64,000 bases of DNA from Saprospiraceae bacterium UBA6168 (GTDB lineage Bacteria; Bacteroidota; Bacteroidia; Chitinophagales; Saprospiraceae): positions 1 to 64,000 of the forward strand of contig DIUC01000007.1 in the NCBI GenBank assembly GCA_002435785.1, given 5' to 3'. The translations under genes and the position numbers were made by a program. Every line of letters starts with the position of its first letter. The first letter of the stretch is position 1. This document shows, piece after piece, positions 26,722 through 36,098 of the stretch. The notes under the pieces were generated by a model. The model did not search any database. It was not told the origin of the DNA and worked only from the letters and a program-made list of their open reading frames with translations.

Positions 26722-26729
26722 CAAAAGTA
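26722..26729 (-). promoter_or_regulatory. -7 box TACTTTTG upstream of leader copy B
   Basis: Matches TAnnTTTG on the minus strand. No good TTTG is seen at the expected distance. Confidence 0.4.
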
Positions 26730-26870
26730 GAATAAAATTGGGAAAGTACGTACCTGAATTTGAATCATGACTTTAGCACCTTGGAGCCACCTCCCCTCCC
26801 CCGCATTTGTCACCCGCTTGCCATTCTCGCATTAGCAACAGGCAAAACCCGCATGGCTTTTGAAAAAAGC

Positions 26871-26878
26871 TATCTTTG
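26871..26878 (+). promoter_or_regulatory. -7 box TATCTTTG upstream of the LVIVD protein
   Basis: Matches TAnnTTTG, 68 bases before the start codon. The -33 element is not clear. Confidence 0.45.
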
Positions 26879-26945
26879 CCCCCCATCAAATTTCCATCTA
26901 TCACATCGCTTCAATAACAATCAATTCTAAATTCAGCATCCTGTT

Positions 26946-29900
26946 ATGAAAAAACTTTTTTTAGCCTGTTTCCTTGCTGTTTCATTGGGCAATGCCTTCG
27001 CCCAGTTGAACATGACCCTGACCGACCAAATTGACTACACCCAACAATTGAGCAGCCTTTGGGGGTACATTGACCCCGAGGACGGCACCGAATACGCTGC
27101 CGTTGGCACGGCCACTGGCCTTGCGGTCGTAAACCTCTCCGACCCCTACAATATCCAAGAAATCGCCTTTATCCCCGACGTGAACTCCCAATGGCGGGAA
27201 GTCAAATCCTTTGGCCACTACATCTATGCCGTGACGGAAGGCGGCGGTGGCGTGCTGGTGGTGAACATGACCGACCCGACCAACGTGACCAGCACCCACT
27301 GGGCACCGAACATCCCCGGTCTTGGCACCCTCGGTTCCATCCACTCCATCACCGTGGATGAGTTCGGCTTCCTCTACCTCAACGGCTCCAACCTGAACAG
27401 CGGCGGCGTCCTCGTGGCGGATGTTTCTGCCGACAATGGCACCCCCGTCTATGTAGGTAAGCTCCCGGCCATCTATTGCCACGACAGCTACGCACGGGAC
27501 AACAAGCTTTACACCTCAGATATTTACGCCGGCGACTTCAAAGTGTATGACTTGACCAACAAGGCCAATCCCGTGCTGTTGGCCTCGCAGTTCACGCCTT
27601 ACCTTTTCACCCACAATACTTGGTTGAGCGACGACAGCAAAACCATTTTCACGACGGACGAAAAGGCAAATGCCCCAGTTGGCGCTTACGATATTTCCGA
27701 CCTGAACAACATCGTGGAGCTGGACCAGTTCCGGCCAGCAGCAACGGTTGGGCTTGGCGTCATCCCGCACAACGTGCATGTGTGGAACGATTGGGTAATC
27801 ACGGCCTATTACACCGATGGCACCATCATTATAGACGGCTCCAGGCCCGAAAACTTGATTGAGGTGGGTTATTTCGACTCCTTTGTGTCCAATACGGCTG
27901 GCTTTTTCGGAGTGTGGGGCGTGTACCCCTATTTCCCATCCGGACTCGTGATTGCATCCGACATGCAGAACGGACTACTTGTTTACGAAGTGAACTATGT
28001 ACGTGCCTGCTGGCTGGAAGGCAAGGTGACGGATGCCGTGACTGGCGCAAACATCCAGGCCGCCAGCGTCCACATCGAAAGCACCCAGGCCAACGCTGCC
28101 ACCACCGGCATTTTGGGTACTTACAAGACGGGCCAAGCCATCCCAGGCACCTTCGACGTGACCTTTTCGGCCAATGGCTATGAAACAAAGGTCGTGAGCG
28201 CCACGCTCGAAAACGGCGTGCTGACCATCCTTGATGTACAACTCAACCCCTTCCAGTCCTATTCTTTTGCGGGGCAAACAGTCAAGGCCGCCGACGGTAC
28301 GCCCATTGCTGGCGCAAAGGTGGTTTTGCAAAACAGCCAGTTCCAGCTCAATGCGACCTCGGATGCCAACGGCAACTTTAGCTTCCCCAGCGTTTTCGGT
28401 GGCAACTACACATTGTATGCTGGTGCCTGGGGCTACGTGACCGAAGAAGTCACCAACCTGAGCATCGGCTCCGGCACCGTGCCGCCCGTCGTTCAATTGA
28501 CCAAAGGCTACTACGATGATTTTGTACTGGACTTCAATTGGGCAAAATCGGCCACGGCAACCTCGGGCGCTTGGGAACTGGGCGAGCCAATCGGCACGGT
28601 CTTCAACGGCAACACCTCCAATCCAAACTTCGACCTGCCCGACGACCTCGGCGACCAGTGCTACGTGACTGGAAATGGCGGTGGCGACGCTGGCACCGAT
28701 GATATTGACAATGGCTCGGTCACGCTGACCTCCCCCGTCATGGACCTCACCACCTACAACAAACCCGTTCTGAAATACAGCACTTGGTTCTTCAACGCTG
28801 GTGGCTCTGGTGCCCCCAACGACAACATGACCGTGCGCATCCACAACGGAACACAGACCGTGACGCTCGAAACCATCACCCAGTCAGGCAGCACCTGGCG
28901 GCCCGAATCGGAATTTGAACTCATTGGGCTTATCCCCATCACCAATACCATGACGGTGAGCTTCGTGGCCGTGGACGACAACCCCGGCCACCTCGTGGAG
29001 GCTGCGGTGGACGGCTTCAAGGTGGAGGACACCTCGCCCTACCCACTTTTTAGCGCCAGCGCCACCACTGGTTGCTTGCCTTTCACGGTGCAGTTCACCG
29101 ACTCGTCCGACACCACTTTCCTTTGGAACTGGACTTTTGAGGGCGGCACGCCATCCACTTCTACCGAGCAAAACCCAACCGTGGTTTACGATACGCCCGG
29201 CACTTTCAACGTAACGCTGACCGTGACCACCCAAACGGCGAGCGTTTACACCATCGAGCGGCCAAACTTCATCACGGTTGGGCAGGCGCCAACGGCAGAC
29301 TTCACCAGCAACATGGCGGGCAACGTGGCCAATTTCACCAACACCTCCATTGGTGGTGCCTTCTTCCTGTGGAACTTTGGCGACGGCAGCACCAGCACAC
29401 AGGCCAACCCAAACCACGCCTATACTTCGCAGGGAATCTTCACGGTCACGCTGACTGTCGGCAATGCCTGTGGCACTGCTACTTTCACACAGAATGTGGA
29501 AGTTTTCGCCATACCACCTACGGCCATTTTCACGGTAAGCGGTACGAGCGGCTGTGCGCCCTTCACCGTAAACTACACCAGCGCCTCCCTTGGCAGCCCG
29601 ACCAATTACAACTGGACGTTCCCCGGTGGCACCCCCGGCACTTCCACCGCTCAAAACCCAACAGTCGTGTACAATACCCCTGGTACTTACAGCGCCCAAT
29701 TGACGGTATCGAACCCGGCTGGGAGCAACACTGCCAACCTGAACCAACTCATCACGGTCGGCACGGCGCCCACCGCATTGTTCAGCTTTGGGGTAAACCT
29801 CTTCGATGTGGCCTTCACCAACAATTCCGTCGGCGCTACCAGCTACGCATGGGATTTTGGCGACGGCAGCACCAGCACCCAGGCCAACCCCGCCCACACT

Positions 29901-30269
29901 TATGCCGCCAATGGCGATTACGTAGTGACCTTGGAAACGACCAATGCTTGCGGTGTCACTGTCTTCACCCAAACGGTCAACATCTTCGTGTCCGGCACCA
30001 CGTTTTTGGATGAAACGAGCTACATGCTCGCCGCCTCCCCTAACCCGTTCAGCAATGACTTGGTGGTGAGCTACGAGCTGGCAAACGGCACTTCCAATGC
30101 CAACTTGTTGATTTTCAACGTACTCGGCGAGGAGGTAGGCCAAGCGGCCCTTTCGGGCAACAGTGGCAGCGTCCGCCTCGGCGACCAAATTGCTGGCAGC
30201 GGCGTGTACTTCCTGCGCTTGCAGGTGGAAGGCAAAATGGGCAAGGCGATACGGGTAGTGAGGATTTAA
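26946..30269 (+). CDS. Secreted choice-of-anchor B/LVIVD-repeat protein with PKD domains and T9SS sorting domain
   Basis: 1107 residues. Signal peptide (KKLFLACFLAVSLGNAFA). Residues ~20-350 are LVIVD-type beta-propeller repeats (GLAVVNLSDP, GVLVVNMTDP, GVLVADVS, HNTWLSDDSKTIFTTDE). Two carboxypeptidase-regulatory-like domains follow (~355-520), then a jelly-roll region, and at least four PKD domains with near-identical WNFGDGSTSTQANP/WDFGDGSTSTQANP. The C-terminal ~80 residues are a T9SS type A domain (SPNPFSNDLVVSYEL... GVYFLRLQVEGK). It is exported through the type IX system and attached to the surface or released; it is probably a scaffold or adhesin. Confidence 0.93.
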   Translation: MKKLFLACFLAVSLGNAFAQLNMTLTDQIDYTQQLSSLWGYIDPEDGTEYAAVGTATGLAVVNLSDPYNIQEIAFIPDVNSQWREVKSFGHYIYAVTEGGGGVLVVNMTDPTNVTSTHWAPNIPGLGTLGSIHSITVDEFGFLYLNGSNLNSGGVLVADVSADNGTPVYVGKLPAIYCHDSYARDNKLYTSDIYAGDFKVYDLTNKANPVLLASQFTPYLFTHNTWLSDDSKTIFTTDEKANAPVGAYDISDLNNIVELDQFRPAATVGLGVIPHNVHVWNDWVITAYYTDGTIIIDGSRPENLIEVGYFDSFVSNTAGFFGVWGVYPYFPSGLVIASDMQNGLLVYEVNYVRACWLEGKVTDAVTGANIQAASVHIESTQANAATTGILGTYKTGQAIPGTFDVTFSANGYETKVVSATLENGVLTILDVQLNPFQSYSFAGQTVKAADGTPIAGAKVVLQNSQFQLNATSDANGNFSFPSVFGGNYTLYAGAWGYVTEEVTNLSIGSGTVPPVVQLTKGYYDDFVLDFNWAKSATATSGAWELGEPIGTVFNGNTSNPNFDLPDDLGDQCYVTGNGGGDAGTDDIDNGSVTLTSPVMDLTTYNKPVLKYSTWFFNAGGSGAPNDNMTVRIHNGTQTVTLETITQSGSTWRPESEFELIGLIPITNTMTVSFVAVDDNPGHLVEAAVDGFKVEDTSPYPLFSASATTGCLPFTVQFTDSSDTTFLWNWTFEGGTPSTSTEQNPTVVYDTPGTFNVTLTVTTQTASVYTIERPNFITVGQAPTADFTSNMAGNVANFTNTSIGGAFFLWNFGDGSTSTQANPNHAYTSQGIFTVTLTVGNACGTATFTQNVEVFAIPPTAIFTVSGTSGCAPFTVNYTSASLGSPTNYNWTFPGGTPGTSTAQNPTVVYNTPGTYSAQLTVSNPAGSNTANLNQLITVGTAPTALFSFGVNLFDVAFTNNSVGATSYAWDFGDGSTSTQANPAHTYAANGDYVVTLETTNACGVTVFTQTVNIFVSGTTFLDETSYMLAASPNPFSNDLVVSYELANGTSNANLLIFNVLGEEVGQAALSGNSGSVRLGDQIAGSGVYFLRLQVEGKMGKAIRVVRI

Positions 30270-30331
30270 AAGAAATTGAGAGATTGAGGGTTTGAGAGAT
30301 TGAGGATTTGAGAAAACGGATGCCTCGAAAC

Positions 30332-30373
30332 GAAAAAGGCCGCTTCAACTTTATGGGTTGGAGCGGCTTTTTC
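30332..30373 (+). terminator. Rho-independent terminator after the LVIVD protein gene
   Basis: AAAAAGGCCGCT and AGCGGCTTTTT form the stem around a ~17-base loop. Confidence 0.8.
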
Positions 30374-30397
30374 ATGTTGGCTTGTGCGGCTTTCCCC

Positions 30398-30405
30398 TAC
30401 ATTTG
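30398..30405 (+). promoter_or_regulatory. -7 box TACATTTG upstream of the AhpD-like gene
   Basis: Matches TAnnTTTG, 54 bases before the start codon. Confidence 0.4.
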
Positions 30406-30458
30406 CCGCCTCAAAACCCCAAAACCCTCAACTTCTCAAACTCTCAACTCCTCAACTC

Positions 30459-30803
30459 ATGTCAATCGTCAACGAATTCAACGATTACCGGGCGAAGATG
30501 AACGAAAAAATCTTTGCCCAAAACAACAAGGCACTCAACCGTTTTTTTGCGCTCGACAAGACCACTTATGAAGCCGGAGCGCTCGATGTGAAGACCAAGG
30601 AACTCCTCGGCCTCGTGGCTTCGATGGTACTCCGCTGCGACGACTGCATCCGCTACCACCTCGGCACCTGTCACGAAATCGGGGTGACGAGGGAGGAGGT
30701 CTTCGAGGTGTTTGCCGTGGCCAACCTCGTGGGTGGTTCCATCTGCATCCCACATACCCGCCGGGCAGTGGAGTATTGGGAGGCGCTGGAAAAAGGGGAT
30801 TGA
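30459..30803 (+). CDS. Carboxymuconolactone decarboxylase/AhpD-like protein
   Basis: 114 residues from ATG at 30459 (the frame upstream is a repeat-rich leader). It carries the AhpD-type C-x-x-C near residue 60 (LRCDDCIRYHLG) followed by conserved His and Glu (EIGVTREEVFEVFAVA). Such proteins are small thiol peroxidase partners or lactone decarboxylases. It has a TCAACTC-rich repeat before the start. Single gene. Confidence 0.88.
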   Translation: MSIVNEFNDYRAKMNEKIFAQNNKALNRFFALDKTTYEAGALDVKTKELLGLVASMVLRCDDCIRYHLGTCHEIGVTREEVFEVFAVANLVGGSICIPHTRRAVEYWEALEKGD

Positions 30804-30868
30804 GGGTTTGAGGGTTGAGGGTTTGAGATATTCCGTGAAACCCCAGAACGCTATAACTTTTAAAAAAA

Positions 30869-32665
30869 ATGACCTACCAAACCCGAGCCACCACTTTCCA
30901 AGCCGACGCCACGGCATTGCGCAGCAAATACGACCGCTACGCTTGGGTGCGGCTCATGGCCTTTTTTGGGGGAATGGGGCTGGCAATACTGGTGTTCAGC
31001 ATCCACTGGGCGGCGGCGGCGGTGCTTTTTGTGCTGTTCCTCGCTGGGTTCTATCGGTTAATGAAATGGCACCGGGGCATACTGGAGGATTCCGAGCACC
31101 GGGAGCGACTCGCCGCCATCAACCTGGCGGAAGTGGAGGCGCTGGAACACCGCTTCGGCAGCTTCCCAGACGGCGCAAGGTTCCTGAAAACCGACCACCC
31201 CAATGCACTTGACCTCGACCTCTTCGGGCCGCACTCCATGTTCCAATCGTGCTGCCGGGCCACGACGGCCATCGGTCAGGAGCGGCTGGCGCAATACCTG
31301 CTCGAACCGGCGGATGTCCCCCTCATTGTGGAGCGACAAAAGGCCATCACCGAGCTGCGCCCCATGCTCGACTGGCGTCAAAATTTTCAGGCGCACGGCC
31401 TCGAAACCACCGATGACCCACAGCACCTCGACCTGCTGCAAGCTTGGCTAAACGACCCCGACCTCGTTCGGGGCAACCGTTGGCTGACCTTGGCGCCGCA
31501 ATTGGCGCCGTGGTATTTTCTGGTCTGCCTCGCCCTGTGGGTGACGCTGGTTCCGTGGCCGATTTTCGTGCTGCTGTTGGTGCCGATTTTTATGATTTTG
31601 AGGAAAACGAACGAACAGGTAGGCCGCATCCACCTGCGAACGGCTTATGCGGAGGCCTCGCTAAAGGCGTATGGGCGTCTGATGCAAGGAATTGAAAACC
31701 AAGCATTTGAAGCTGGCCTGACGGCAAATTTGCGGAGCAAACTAACCGATGGCGAGCGGGCGGCCTCGGCGGAGGTGGGGCGGCTGTCCTACATCATCCG
31801 TCAATTGAACATGCGGTTCAACTTCTTCACCATCTTCTTCAACATCATGTCGTTGTGGGACCTCCGCTACGTGCTTCGGCTCGAAAAATGGCGGGCTGCA
31901 CACCGGGACAACCTACCCGGCTGGTTTGATGCCCTTCGGGAAATGGAGGCACTCTGCAGCCTCGCTTGTGCCTGGCTCAACAACCCGGATTGGGTACTGC
32001 CCGTTTTTACCGATGAATATTCCAAGGGGGCTAGCCCCCTTGGGGCAACGGCGCTCGGCCACCCGCTCATCCACCCTACCAAGCGGCGGGGCAACGACTT
32101 CAAGATGGACACCCGTGGCCATATCAAGCTCATCACTGGCTCGAACATGGCGGGTAAAAGCACCTTCCTCCGCACGGTGGGGCTGAACGTGGTACTGGCG
32201 CAGGCTGGTGCGCCCGTTTGCGCCAGCGCATTCTCGCTCTCACCGATGCGGGTGTTCACGTCCATGCGTACACAGGACGACCTCTCGGAAAGCACGTCAT
32301 CGTTTTATGCAGAGCTAAAGCGGTTGAAGGTCATCATAGAAGCGGTAAAGGCAGCGGGTAGTGGCGGTCTTCCTGTCTTTTTCCTGTTGGACGAGATACT
32401 GAAAGGCACCAACTCCGTGGACCGGCACACAGGGTCGGCGGCGCTCATCCGGCAGCTCATCCGGCTGCGGGGCGGCGGCCTCATCGCCACGCATGACTTG
32501 GAGCTTGGCCGCATGGAGGCCGAGTCGGGCGGCACGGTAGAGAACCTGTGCATGGAAGTGGAAATCAGGGACGGCAAGCTGTTTTTTGACTATACCATCA
32601 AGCCGGGGGTGAGCAAGAGCTTCAACGCCACGCTGCTGATGCGGCAGATGGGGATTGAGGTGTGA
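30869..32665 (+). CDS. Membrane-bound MutS-like ATPase
   Basis: 598 residues. Two hydrophobic hairpins (residues ~25-65 and ~210-245) precede a MutS core and ATPase domain: Walker A TGSNMAGKSTFLRT near residue 425, signature DDLSESTSSFYAELKR, Walker B FFLLDEILKGTNS, and ATHDLELG. It lacks the mismatch-recognition domain. This type of membrane MutS homologue is common in Bacteroidota; its substrate is unknown. A 22-bp perfect palindrome lies in the coding region (32022-32043). The last 34 bases, including the stop, are part of a 37-bp repeat found again at 33204-33240. Confidence 0.9.
   Translation: MTYQTRATTFQADATALRSKYDRYAWVRLMAFFGGMGLAILVFSIHWAAAAVLFVLFLAGFYRLMKWHRGILEDSEHRERLAAINLAEVEALEHRFGSFPDGARFLKTDHPNALDLDLFGPHSMFQSCCRATTAIGQERLAQYLLEPADVPLIVERQKAITELRPMLDWRQNFQAHGLETTDDPQHLDLLQAWLNDPDLVRGNRWLTLAPQLAPWYFLVCLALWVTLVPWPIFVLLLVPIFMILRKTNEQVGRIHLRTAYAEASLKAYGRLMQGIENQAFEAGLTANLRSKLTDGERAASAEVGRLSYIIRQLNMRFNFFTIFFNIMSLWDLRYVLRLEKWRAAHRDNLPGWFDALREMEALCSLACAWLNNPDWVLPVFTDEYSKGASPLGATALGHPLIHPTKRRGNDFKMDTRGHIKLITGSNMAGKSTFLRTVGLNVVLAQAGAPVCASAFSLSPMRVFTSMRTQDDLSESTSSFYAELKRLKVIIEAVKAAGSGGLPVFFLLDEILKGTNSVDRHTGSAALIRQLIRLRGGGLIATHDLELGRMEAESGGTVENLCMEVEIRDGKLFFDYTIKPGVSKSFNATLLMRQMGIEV
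32022..32043. repeat. Perfect 22-bp palindrome inside the MutS-like gene
   Basis: CCAAGGGGGCT and its exact complement, read in frame as SKGASPLG just before the ATPase domain. It looks like an inserted element that keeps the frame. Confidence 0.85.
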
Positions 32666-32668
32666 GAA
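32632..32668. repeat. 37-bp direct repeat, left copy (3' end of the MutS-like gene)
   Basis: Identical to 33204-33240. Covers the last codons and TGA of the MutS-like gene. Confidence 0.95.
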
Positions 32669-32738
32669 TAAAATAGATTATTTTAGAGTTAATGCTACAT
32701 TTACGATATTCAAACACAACCTTCTAAATTTGAGCGCA

Positions 32739-33176
32739 ATGAAAAATATTTTTGCTGTTTTGATTTTTGCTACCATTCTAGTCATTACAAGTTGTACAAA
32801 AGACAGAGAAAGCAAGCTCTTTCAAGTTGGAAAATGGCAAGTGCTTGGCACTTCAGAACGTTTTTTGGATGGTGCGCCTTATTCTATTGACACATTTTAT
32901 TATGAGTTGGAATTGCGCAAAGACAAGACCGGCTTGAAGAATAACGATGCTGAAGATTTAGAAATAGTTGACTGGTCAGTTGAGGCAGATACCATCATAT
33001 TGACTTTTGAAAAGTTAAATCCATCCGGTAATCTTTTTAGGTATAATGCAGGCTATATAATATTGGAATCACAGCTTAACACACAAGTTTGGAAGTTTGA
33101 ATATCGAATAAAACCTGGCGATGAAACAGTTTGGTATGACGGTATTCAAACTGAATATTTAACAAGGATTGAATAA
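32739..33176 (+). CDS. Small lipoprotein of unknown function, in a repeat-bounded cassette
   Basis: 145 residues from ATG at 32739. A lipoprotein signal peptide ends in VITSC (lipobox). The mature part is rich in beta-strand pattern (VGKWQVLGTSE, TIILTFEKL, WKFEYRIKPGDE), a lipocalin-like small barrel layout, with no catalytic motif. The gene and its flanks (~530 bases) are much more AT-rich than the genes around them and lie between two identical 37-bp copies of the MutS-like 3' end. This suggests recent insertion. Confidence 0.8.
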   Translation: MKNIFAVLIFATILVITSCTKDRESKLFQVGKWQVLGTSERFLDGAPYSIDTFYYELELRKDKTGLKNNDAEDLEIVDWSVEADTIILTFEKLNPSGNLFRYNAGYIILESQLNTQVWKFEYRIKPGDETVWYDGIQTEYLTRIE

Positions 33177-33203
33177 GAAAATGGTTTGAACACCCAATGC
33201 GAG

Positions 33204-33240
33204 GCTGCTGATGCGGCAGATGGGGATTGAGGTGTGAGAA
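33204..33240. repeat. 37-bp direct repeat, right copy
   Basis: Identical to 32632-32668, but not part of a gene here. Confidence 0.95.
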
Positions 33241-33292
33241 GGGAGAAAAGGACAGCTTAATTTCAATTCGATAATCTCAGATAACTTCCGTA

Positions 33293-33418
33293 TCACCCAC
33301 CCACGATTGGTGGCGTCACTTCTTCTGTTGCCGGCTCGGTGGCCTTTGGCGCGCCGTTGGTGCAGGCGGCAAATAGGGAAAAAAGGGAAACAGCAAAAAG
33401 CAAGTAATTTAACCTCAT
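33293..33418 (-). CDS. Very small lipoprotein, 41 residues
   Basis: From ATG at 33418: MRLNYLLFAVSLFSLFAAC is a lipoprotein signal with lipobox, followed by only ~22 residues, rich in Pro, Thr and Glu (TEPATEEVTPP). It lies 90 bases downstream of the S46 peptidase start side of nothing else; function unknown. Could be a small envelope lipoprotein. Confidence 0.5.
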   Translation of the reverse strand: MRLNYLLFAVSLFSLFAACTNGAPKATEPATEEVTPPIVGG

Positions 33419-33510
33419 CTGTGATTTTGTTAAAAAAAGTTGATGGCTCAAAACGGCCATTGGCGATTGGATTGCTCTATGCAATCCAATCGCTTGAACA
33501 TATCGCATAC

Positions 33511-35769
33511 TCAATAATCCTCCGTCTTCAAAGGCGGTTTGATGGCGCCTTCTTTTTTCTGCCGAAGGGGCTTTGTTTCCTTTACCTCTGTTTTGGGCAC
33601 GTTGCCGCCGCTTTTTTTCGGGTGAACCAGTTTCATTTCCTTGATTAGGTGGGAAGCCCCGGCGTACTTGTCCATGATGAACAGCACGTAGCGGGCATCC
33701 ACCATGATGTTGCGGCAGATGCTGATGTCATAGTTGTAGTCGCTCATGGTGCCCTCCCAAACTCGGTCGAAATTGAGGCCGATGAGGTTGCCGTGGGCAT
33801 CAATGGCCGGACTGCCGGAGTTGCCACCCGTGGTATGGTTCGAGCCGAGGAAGCAGACGGGGAGCTTGCCGTTCTCGCCATATTGGCCATAGTCCTTTTT
33901 GTCGTAAAGCTCCCGGAGGCGGGCCGGCACGTCGAACTCATAGTCGCCCGGCACGTACTTTTCCATCACGCCTTCGAGGTAGGTCTGTGGGGAGTAGGCC
34001 ACGGCGTCCTGTGGTTTATAGCCCTGCACTTGTCCGTAGCTTACCCGCATGGTCGAGTTGGCATCCGGGTAGAATTTCTTGTTGGGGAAAACCTCCATCT
34101 GCGCCCGCATATAGGTGGCTTGGAGCACCTCGGTGCGGTCGTTCAGCTCATTGTACTTGGGGGTGATTTTGGTGCTATAAATGTCCCGAAGGTCATTCAG
34201 CAACTGGCTGACCGGGTCGGTGACGATGGCCCTTATACCATCGAACATGGGCTTCTCCAGCACGGCTGCGGCTGCGGCCTGGTTGGTAAGGAAGGAGTTG
34301 CTGAAGACGTACTCCGCCAGTTTTTCATAACTGCCGCCAGCGTTTACGAGCATGTTGGCGAGCATGTCCGACTGGAAGTCCTTGCCCAATTTTTTCACCA
34401 ACACCTCCATTTGCGCAGCAAAAACACGCTGGTCCATCGCTGGGCTGTAATCCTTGTAAAAGCTGGCAAGGCCATCCCGCACCTTTAGTTTTTCCTCGAT
34501 AAAGCCCGCCTCGCCGTTCTTTTCGTGTGCCCTGATTATCCCATTGAAACGGCTGGCCGCCCTGAAAATCTCCACATTGCTGCCCAAAATCTCATCGAAA
34601 TATGCTTTGGCCTCGGCGTAGGGCGTGATGTCCCGGTACAGTTGCTCGAACTCCGGCAGCAAGCCCTGGTACTTCGCAAACTTGGGGTTGACGACCACGA
34701 TTTTCATAAACTCCGCTTCGTATTGCTGCTTCTTTTTCACGGCGCTGGTCTTGCGGAGGCCAAGCACCTCGCCCTTCCATTTCTTCCAGGCATTGGCGAG
34801 GCTGGCCTGCTTGCTGGCGTACTGGATTTTCACCTGCGCATCGGCCCTCATGCCGCCGTCCCATACGGCGAGCGTCTTGTCCCGAACCATGATGCGGGCG
34901 GGGTCAAGCACGTCGGCGAGTTGGGAAATGGCGTAGCTGGGAAGATACTGGTTGGTACGTCCGGGGAAGCCAAAAACCATCGTAAAATCGCCCTCTGCCA
35001 CGCCATCGAGGCTGATGGGCAGGAAGTGCTTGGGCTTGAGCGGCATGTTGGTGGCGGCATATTCCGCAGGGCGGTTGTCCTTATCTGCGTAAATGCGGAA
35101 GATGGAAAAGTCGCCCGTGTGCCGTGGCCAGACCCAGTTGTCGGTGTCCGCCCCGAACTTGCCGATGCTCGACGGCGGTGTGCCCACCAGCCGCACATCT
35201 TTGTAAGTGACCGTCACGAACATAAAGTATTGATTGCCAGCGAAGAACGGGCGAATCATGGCCTCTTCCCAAGCCTCCATTTTTGCCGATTTCTTGATGG
35301 CGTCGAGGTTTTTGTCAATGGTGCTTTGACGGGTCTTTTTGTCCATATCGTCCGTAACGCCCAGGAGGGCCGCCGCTGTCACGTCCTCTATGCGGGAGAT
35401 AAAGGTGGCGGTCAGGCCGGGGTTGGGCAGTTCGTCTTTGAGTGTTTTTGCCCAAAAGCCGTCTTCGAGGTAGTTTTTTTCCAAAGTGGAATGCGACTGT
35501 ATCTGCCCGAAGCCGCAGTGGTGGTTGGTGAGCAGCAGTCCCTGGCCGCTGATGACCTCCGCCGTGCAGCCCCCGCCGAAGTGCACGATGGCATCTTTCA
35601 GCGAGCCTTTGTTGACGGAGTAGATGTCCTCGGCGCTCATTTTCATGCCGAGGCTTTTCATTTCGGTTTCGTTCAAAAGGCCAAGCAGCAGTGGCAGCCA
35701 CATGCCCTCGACGGCAAAGACGAGGCGGGCAGCGAGGAGGAAGGTGAGGGAAAGGATTAGTTTTTTCAT
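33511..35769 (-). CDS. S46 family dipeptidyl-peptidase (DPP7/DPP11-like)
   Basis: 752 residues from ATG at 35769. Signal peptide (KKLILSLTFLLAARLVFA), then EGMWLP typical of the family start. Catalytic His in LLTNHHCGFG near residue 85, catalytic Ser in GGNSGSPAID near residue 650. Length fits S46 (~710-760). These periplasmic enzymes release dipeptides from oligopeptides and feed amino-acid catabolism. The residue that decides DPP7 or DPP11 specificity (Gly or Arg near the Ser) is not certain from reading alone. Confidence 0.93.
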   Translation of the reverse strand: MKKLILSLTFLLAARLVFAVEGMWLPLLLGLLNETEMKSLGMKMSAEDIYSVNKGSLKDAIVHFGGGCTAEVISGQGLLLTNHHCGFGQIQSHSTLEKNYLEDGFWAKTLKDELPNPGLTATFISRIEDVTAAALLGVTDDMDKKTRQSTIDKNLDAIKKSAKMEAWEEAMIRPFFAGNQYFMFVTVTYKDVRLVGTPPSSIGKFGADTDNWVWPRHTGDFSIFRIYADKDNRPAEYAATNMPLKPKHFLPISLDGVAEGDFTMVFGFPGRTNQYLPSYAISQLADVLDPARIMVRDKTLAVWDGGMRADAQVKIQYASKQASLANAWKKWKGEVLGLRKTSAVKKKQQYEAEFMKIVVVNPKFAKYQGLLPEFEQLYRDITPYAEAKAYFDEILGSNVEIFRAASRFNGIIRAHEKNGEAGFIEEKLKVRDGLASFYKDYSPAMDQRVFAAQMEVLVKKLGKDFQSDMLANMLVNAGGSYEKLAEYVFSNSFLTNQAAAAAVLEKPMFDGIRAIVTDPVSQLLNDLRDIYSTKITPKYNELNDRTEVLQATYMRAQMEVFPNKKFYPDANSTMRVSYGQVQGYKPQDAVAYSPQTYLEGVMEKYVPGDYEFDVPARLRELYDKKDYGQYGENGKLPVCFLGSNHTTGGNSGSPAIDAHGNLIGLNFDRVWEGTMSDYNYDISICRNIMVDARYVLFIMDKYAGASHLIKEMKLVHPKKSGGNVPKTEVKETKPLRQKKEGAIKPPLKTEDY

Positions 35770-36043
35770 CACAAAAGTCTTATTTGGATTCGGAACCTGG
35801 TTTTCACGGATTGCAAACTTTCGTGGTTGCGTGAATCCGCAAGAACCGCTGTCCGAGTTAGTTAGAACAATGATTGCGGGGCGAAGATAAGGATGCACGG
35901 GAAAAGATTGGTTTTGGGGTGGCACTGAAAGCAGTACAACTTTTCATTTTGAAAAATACCTTCGCTGTGATTTGGACCAAGTTTATACCGTTACAAATCA
36001 GTGAAAAATTGGCCACCTGAGACAGGACGCTACCAAAGCATCC

Positions 36044-36076
36044 TTTGCCACTCAAATAAAAATATTTCTAACTTTG
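36044..36076 (+). promoter_or_regulatory. Promoter of the SPOR protein gene
   Basis: TTTG (36044-36047), 21 bases, TAACTTTG (36069-36076), 23 bases before the start codon. The rest of the 330-base gap to the S46 gene holds nothing recognisable. Confidence 0.6.
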
Positions 36077-36098
36077 TCACCTAAACTACTTGCCAGCT

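Larger units (their letters stand above)
26365..26945. other. Intergenic region with a leader-like motif and two divergent promoter boxes
   Basis: No convincing gene in 580 bases. It contains leader copy B (26660-26715), a minus-strand -7 box (26722-26729) and a plus-strand -7 box (26871-26878). Short ORFs in it have no coding character. Confidence 0.6.
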
